From: Amoebidium appalachense
Taxonomy: Eukaryota > Ichthyosporea
Assembly (NCBI GenBank): GCA_963693365.1
Contig: CAVNZM010000012.1
Coordinates: 6,014,001-6,078,000 of the forward strand
Reading direction: 5' to 3'
Length of the DNA stretch: 64,000 nt
Below, one piece after another: positions 58,897 to 64,000 of the stretch (within the stretch, counting starts at the first letter, position 1; every line of letters begins with the position of its first letter). The position numbers were made by a program, and so were the translations under genes. The notes under the pieces were generated by a model. That model ran no database searches and was not told the DNA's origin. It saw only the letters and a program-made list of their open reading frames with translations.

Positions 58897-59486
58897 ACAT
58901 ACACGGCACACACATTGCACGGTCCTCTGGCAACAGCCATGGTGTGCATACGAGTCCTCCTCTCTTTTCGGGGCCCCCTCTCTCTCTACTTTTTTGATGG
59001 TGCACCTCCGTCCCCCCTCCCCCTCCCCCCCGTTCTTTCTCCCCCTCCCCATCCTGCTTCTCCGGCTCCGTACGGTACTAATAATGAATTCCCGTGCAAG
59101 TGATAAGTCTCGCGACCGGCGAACGTATGTGTGGAAACTCACTACATTTACTCCGATGATATCCGTATCATATACATATATCTGTATTCAACTCGTGCAT
59201 ACGCGACAACGCCAGGCTTAGTAAACGTTACGTGTGATCCCGTGTGCTTTTTATGCTTCTGTCGTCTATGTACGGTGTGCAGGCACCACCTACAACGGCA
59301 TGCACGGTTACCTCACACGTACACGGAAAGGCACAGTGCATACGCACACAAGCACACCTTCGCGAAATATTTAACATGTACTGCAACAGCGCCGACACGT
59401 GCATACCGTAGTGCTACGGTGATCAATGCTACATAAGCTTAATCCTTGCTGTTGATCGTTATATATTCTAGATCTGAACCGTGGTG
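58094..59486. other. Intergenic region with complex and C-run sequence
   Basis: 58140-58740 is complex sequence with a 148-codon ORF (58178-58624) that shows no recognisable family and lacks support. 58770-58880 is almost all C with a short (CA)n. 59080-59486 is complex sequence without a recognisable exon. Confidence 0.4.
58632..58664. other. Perfect 12-bp hairpin
   Basis: CCACGGCCATCT and AGATGGCCGTGG form a stem around a 9-nt loop (GGTGTTTCT). A TCATGCC motif lies close to the stem on both sides. Function unknown; there is no T run to suggest a terminator. Confidence 0.7.
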
Positions 59487-59515
59487 CACACACACACACA
59501 CACACACACGCACAC

Positions 59516-59593
<78 letters not shown>
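59487..59593. repeat. (CA)n tract at the edge of foldback copy 2
   Basis: About 105 bp of CA with two CACG interruptions, ending a few bases before the inverted-repeat end of the element at 59598. Confidence 0.93.
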
Positions 59594-59594
<1 letters not shown>

Positions 59595-59597
59595 ACG

Positions 59598-60034
59598 AGG
59601 GCCCAACCACATCGGCTGTCAACTTGCTCCGAGCAGAACTACTAAGCAAAAGGCAGAGTTATTCTGCTAAAAGCAGAATCATTCTGCTAAAAGCAGAGGT
59701 ATTTAGCAAAAGCAGAATTATTCTGCAAAAGCAGAATTTTCCACTGATTTTAAAGCAGATTTATTCTGAAAAACAGCAGAATCCCTCTGCTTTACATTTT
59801 AGCAGAATAAACATTCAGTTGTCGAAAGCAAAACAATTCTGCTAAAAGCAGAGTGTTTCTGTTTTTGCAATATAATTCTTCTCAAAGCAGAATAATTCTG
59901 CTTTTGCGGAATAATTCTGATTTTCACCACAGAAATAATTCTGCTTGTAGCAGAATAATTCTGCCTTTTGCGGAACAATTCTGCTTTTTGCAGAAAGTTT
60001 TTGCAAGTTGACTCTGCCGATGTGGTTGGGCCCT
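59598..60034. mobile_element. Foldback/MITE-like element, copy 2
   Basis: Same terminal inverted repeats as 25152-25626 (AGGGCCCAACCACATCGGC and its complement) and the same interior of GCAGAAT/ATTCTGC palindromes, A-rich links on the left and T-rich on the right. It is 437 bp and differs internally from copy 1. It inserted beside a CA tract. No ORF is present and no clear target-site duplication was identified. Confidence 0.85.
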
Positions 60035-60341
60035 CCCACATGCACCCACAACAATAACCTGTATACTTGGCACCCACACCACTACCACCAATTTTTAAAC
60101 CTGATCTGTGCACTTGTACATGCATGTGTGCTCCCTCGTATGCATGCTCTCTACTGCTCTTGGAGCACATCATATATACTGACTGAGAATGCATATATCG
60201 TACCTGCTACAGCTGTGATCGTTGAACTTCCCGTGACTCTCCGACTTACTGCTGAAAGAAAAATGCCACTGGAATCAAGACCCGGGCACGTTGTGTCCGC
60301 ACATGTCTGTGTAAGCAACGTGGCGAGTGCTCTTGTGTGTG

Positions 60342-60383
<42 letters not shown>

Positions 60384-60510
60384 GGTGGCACTGTGACATG
60401 TGCGTGAACGTTTGTGTGTGCACGGTGTACATGTGTGTGTGTGTGTGACTAAATTTTTTTTAGTGCGACGGTGACATGACGCACGCGTGCGCAGGGCCAA
60501 GTGCGTGTGT

Positions 60511-60555
<45 letters not shown>

Positions 60556-60603
60556 GGGGGGGGGGGGGGCAAGACCACTGTTGTGTTTTACGCGTACGTA
60601 CGT

Positions 60604-60648
<45 letters not shown>

Positions 60649-61387
60649 GGGGGGGGAGGGGGGGGGGGGGGGGAAGGGGCCAGGGTTCATGGGGAATCCG
60701 ACGGAGGGGGGGGGGGGGGGGGGGGGGGAGGGTCACACCCCATTGCAGTTAGCACACGGGATCAGTTTCTCCGTCCCGTTACGCCGTAAAGAACCAGCGC
60801 ATGCAATGTGATTAACAAAAGCGAGGACATTTCACATTGAAGGTCGTATCATTCTCTCCACTTGGGAACATGTTACAAAGCAACGGATGATGGTTGCATC
60901 CACAGAAAATAATTTTTCTAAACGAGTTTATGCAGACTGGCGGGTGCGGTGTAGTACCCAGGGTTCGGAACCACCAACATATTAAGTAGTTTAATTCGTA
61001 CTAAGAACATTGCGAAACCCGGAAGCAACAGAAAATAGACATCGTCTAAAAACAAAACAACTTGAATCAATATTTGAATGTCGGAAGGAAACCCTACCCG
61101 TACACCTAAGAGTTATGTGGCCTTACCCCAGTCCAAAGCGGTTTATATAGGCCTAGAGATCTTGAACAGAAAAAAGAAACCATTTAAAACCTAAAAATAT
61201 ATAATCGAAACAGCTTGTGTATGGTATAAGCTACAACGAAATCCCAAGGAAAAATCCTTATAACATGCTGTCACTCTAACCATGCGCTTTTACAACACAA
61301 CCGGGACCGGCCACCAATCTAAGCAACCCAGTAAACACCACATAGGCCTAGCTGAAGGCATACCGTCGAACCTAGCTATATCCATGC
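60035..61387. other. Intergenic sequence, no gene recognised
   Basis: (GT)n tracts at about 60343-60381 and 60606-60647, G runs at 60523-60569 and 60650-60728, then about 650 bp of complex sequence without an exon I could support. Confidence 0.5.
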
Positions 61388-61560
61388 AAGGTCAATACAG
61401 CGCCAATAACCATAAATTGTTGCTACAGGATGTGTCAACAACCATAAAAGGTTATTCGGGGTGCGTCAATACCAGTTAAAGCTATTATAGAATGTGTCAA
61501 TAGCCATATAAGGTTGATACAGAAGTGCCAACAGCCATATAAGGCTATTACATGATGCTG
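61388..61560. repeat. Degenerate 31-bp repeat overlapping the AMDHD2 stop
   Basis: About six units related to (A)GGT..ATACAG..GTGCCAACAGCCATATA, each about 31 bp. The last unit runs across the AMDHD2 stop codon (61548-61550) into the final coding bases, so the repeat makes up the start of the 3' UTR. Confidence 0.7.
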
Positions 61561-61687
61561 GTGGCACGCTTGAGGCGTAGGGCCTGCTTATCGTCGAAGT
61601 AGCCCACAATGCCGATGACATTCAGCCGCAGTGAACGATGCTTGTAGCCAAGCTGCCCGTCAATGAACGTGGCAAGCACTGTGCGTG

Positions 61688-61742
<55 letters not shown>

Positions 61743-63307
61743 AGAGAGGGGCGTGGAGGGTTGGTAGTTGGGTGAGGGCGGGGCGGGGAAGGAGGGGGCG
61801 CTGGGATTTGGGGGTAAATCAGGTGGGGAGGTAGGAGAGTCGAGAGGTTAGAAGGGTGTCATTATTCCCCCAGGTACCAAGAAAACCGAGATGGAGGGTG
61901 GCAAGCATAAGAGGCTCACGTGGGCAGACAGGTGTGTGTGTGGAAAAAAGTGTGTGCGTGCTTGTGTGTGTGTGCGCGCGCGTGTGTGCGTGTGCGCGCG
62001 CGCATGTGTGTGTGTGTGTATGAACGTGACCGTACACCCCCATGAATGTTCGCACACATACAGATCCACTAGCACCTGCACATGTACAACTTTCTTTCTT
62101 TCTTTCTTTCTTTTTTTTTTTTTTTTTTTTTTTTGGGGGGGGGGGGGGGGGTTAGAAGTAGCAAAAGTTGCGGGAGGGGGCCGACAACATGCACGACGGA
62201 CAACACAACAGAGAATGTGCAAAAAAAAGCACACACAAAAAGCATGCCGCATAAGTTTGGGGCGGGCCTTAGAGTGCGATACAGAGAATGAAGTAAACGT
62301 TCATGATGTACAACGTAATGAAGATCGCAAAGCACACATCAAGTGTATGCATCATTGCAAATCACACATCAAGTGTATGCATCATTGCAAAGCACACATC
62401 AAGTGTATGCATCATTGCAAAGCACACATCAAGTGTATGCATCATTGCAAAGCACACATCAAGTGTATGCATCATTGCAAAGCACACATCAAGTGTATGC
62501 ATCATAAGCAGGGCCCATCTTCAGAAAGACAGACTCATTCTCAGAGAGAAAGACCGAGAGGGAGAGGGGGGCGGGGGAGGGGGGAGGGGGGCAGGGGGGT
62601 GGGGGGATGGAGGGAGAGGCAGAGAGAACGAGGGGAAGAGGGAGGGAGGGAGGGGGGGGGGGGGGGGACAGAGAGAACGAGGGGGAGACGGAGGAAGAGA
62701 GAGAGGGGGAGAGCAGGGGTGGGGTGGGGGGGTGGAGGGGTTGTTTGTTACATACCGTCCAGATCGTCGTTAAGAATCACAAAGTCCGCATCTGCACCAG
62801 GGCTCAGGTGGCCCTTTTTGTTCTGGATGCCCAGCGCTGTGGCTGGGCGAAGACTGGCACACTCAAGCACCTAAACAGAGAGAGAGTCATAATGTCAGGG
62901 TAGTGTTGGGAGCAGAGGTTGGAGATGGTTCGTGAGGGGTTGCGTTTGGTGTCGAGGGAGGGAGGGAGGGAGGGAGGGAGAGGGGGGAGAGGGGGGGGGG
63001 GGGGGGAGGGGGGGACGAGTAGGAAAAGAACACGACATCCATAGTTTGTATGTTTGCGCGCGCGCGTGCGCATGTGAGTGTGTGTGTGTGTGGTAGCGGA
63101 GGTGGTGGTGGTGGTGGCGGTGGTGGTGGTGGTGATTGAGAGGGGGGAGGGGGGGGGGGGGATATTGTGAGGGCGATAAACAAATGCACAAAGGCAGGCA
63201 TTAAACGCGAAAACATGAGCTACCATCAAGCAATGTTTTCCTTTCTAAGGACTGCCCCCCCCCCCCATCCCCATCCCCCCTCTCCCCACCCCCAACACAC
63301 ACACACC

Positions 63308-63357
<50 letters not shown>

Positions 63358-63562
63358 CCGAGTTGTGTGCAAGCGTGTCTGTACATTTGTGTGTGCGCGC
63401 GCTCGCATTTTTTTTTTGTTTTTTTTTTTCCGGGGGGGGGGGGGGGGGTTGCAACATCAGCGCCGGGCAGATGCCAGTCAGGATAACCCACCGGAAGTCA
63501 ATGCATGCAGAGGTGCCTGAAAACCAAAAAAAAGGGAACCCAAAACAAGGGAAGAGTTCATG

Positions 63563-63598
<36 letters not shown>

Positions 63599-63803
63599 CG
63601 ACAGTGCTGCACCCCGTGAAATGGCGGAAGTTCTTGACGCAGGTGACCATGTCCACACACGCACCAGCCAGGGTGTCTGTGCCTGCAATGGTGGCCTTTA
63701 GCCCCACCACGTCCACATCCATATCCCCCAACTTGTGTCTTCCTTCGGGTAGGCCCATGGCGGCCATGGCATCAGTGACGAGCATCAGACCGTCTGGGTG
63801 TGC
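61548..63803 (-). CDS. N-acetylglucosamine-6-phosphate deacetylase, 3' part (last 3 exons)
   Basis: Amidohydrolase that removes acetate from GlcNAc-6-phosphate in amino-sugar catabolism. Visible exons (minus order): 63803-63597, 62870-62756, 61678-61548; 453 nt, 150 residues plus TAA, with matching phases and GT-AG introns. The first visible exon opens AHPDGLMLVTDAMAAMG, where the Asp of the TDA motif is the catalytic base of the family, followed by AGTDTLAG and NFRHFTGCSTVE. The second gives CASLRPATALGIQNKKGHLS and GADADFVILND. The third gives VLATFIDGQ and an unusual tail of about 30 residues ending in ATSIM, beyond where vertebrate AMDHD2 normally ends. The N-terminal metal-binding half lies outside the window. 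Family assignment is strong. Confidence 0.92.
61693..61740. repeat. (GT)n tract next to the last AMDHD2 exon
   Basis: On the sense strand this is (CA)n leading through CGGACACGCACAG into the last exon, the same acceptor layout seen in the other genes. Confidence 0.9.
62151..62526 (-). repeat. Degenerate family C copies with a 30-bp x 6 expansion
   Basis: Family C remnants in the last AMDHD2 intron. At about 62330-62509 a 30-bp unit containing AAGTGTATGCATCATTGCAA occurs six times with almost no variation, ending in ATAAGCAGGGCCCATCTTCAG. The unit corresponds to the CACACAAAGAGTGTGCATAA segment of ordinary family C copies, so the expansion arose within the element. Confidence 0.85.
63311..63354. 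repeat. (GT)n tract in AMDHD2 intron
   Basis: About 44 bp of GT, followed by a T run and a G run at 63410-63448. Confidence 0.92.
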
Positions 63804-63890
63804 CTGGGGGGTTGATGAACGTGAGCAAGGGAACTAGGAGGGTTTCCCCCCCTCCTTTCTGTTCTATCTTTCTTTCTTTTTTTATTTTGT

Positions 63891-63921
<31 letters not shown>

Positions 63922-63922
63922 G

Positions 63923-64000
63923 GGTTTGAATGCGTCAAAAAGTACGAAGTACACAAGAACAAACGGATAACACGATGCAGAATGCAAGCCATACATAAAG
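63923..64000 (-). mobile_element. Family C element, truncated by the window edge
   Basis: The 70-odd bases after the G run are nearly identical to the copies at 10108 and 55878, and the element runs off the end of the window. It probably lies in an AMDHD2 intron in sense orientation. Confidence 0.75.

Overview
This window is nuclear DNA from a eukaryote. It holds four spliced protein genes with short exons and GT-AG introns, embedded in a very large amount of simple sequence: runs of 20-54 G or C, (CA)n/(GT)n tracts and minisatellites. I could join 26 introns by frame and phase. A short in-frame mitochondrial nad2 fragment sits in the nuclear sequence and reads a TGA as tryptophan, so the organism's mitochondria probably use a code with UGA=Trp. 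Its residues look more like protist or early-animal nad2 than bilaterian nad2. I cannot name the species. A unicellular holozoan, a non-bilaterian animal or an alga such as a haptophyte would all fit.

Layout. 1-2393: no gene recognised. 2394-14233 (minus): a complete 12-exon spinster-type (SPNS) major facilitator gene, 500 codons plus stop. 14234-15240: its upstream region. About 15.24-26.8 kb: a degenerate seven-cycle array of a long repeat (family A), with a foldback element inserted in one cycle. 26.97-33.06 kb (plus): a complete 8-exon protein-L-isoaspartate O-methyltransferase gene (PCMT1), with a TATA box and a short upstream ORF. 33.7-49.6 kb: a second long-repeat array (family B), with copies in both orientations. 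49721-55399 (minus): a 7-exon mitochondrial ribosomal protein L22 gene (MRPL22). 55.4-61.5 kb: intergenic sequence with a repeat copy, the nad2 insertion between two 0.45 kb direct repeats, a second foldback element and CA-rich tracts. 61548-63803 (minus): the last three exons of N-acetylglucosamine-6-phosphate deacetylase (AMDHD2/nagA), whose 5' part lies beyond the window.

The four genes have unrelated housekeeping roles (lysosomal/membrane transport, protein repair, mitochondrial translation, amino-sugar catabolism) and there is no sign of an operon. What links them is intron structure. Many introns carry, in the sense direction, a related module that ends in a CTAAC-like motif, then a long C run, then (CA)n, then ACAG at the acceptor. 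The module also exists as near-identical dispersed copies, which suggests a mobile, SINE-like or introner-like element that supplies 3' splice signals. This is the most interesting candidate system here. Two further intron curiosities are tandem duplications across exon 3' ends, one of which creates a possible in-frame 30-nt cassette exon in the SPNS gene.
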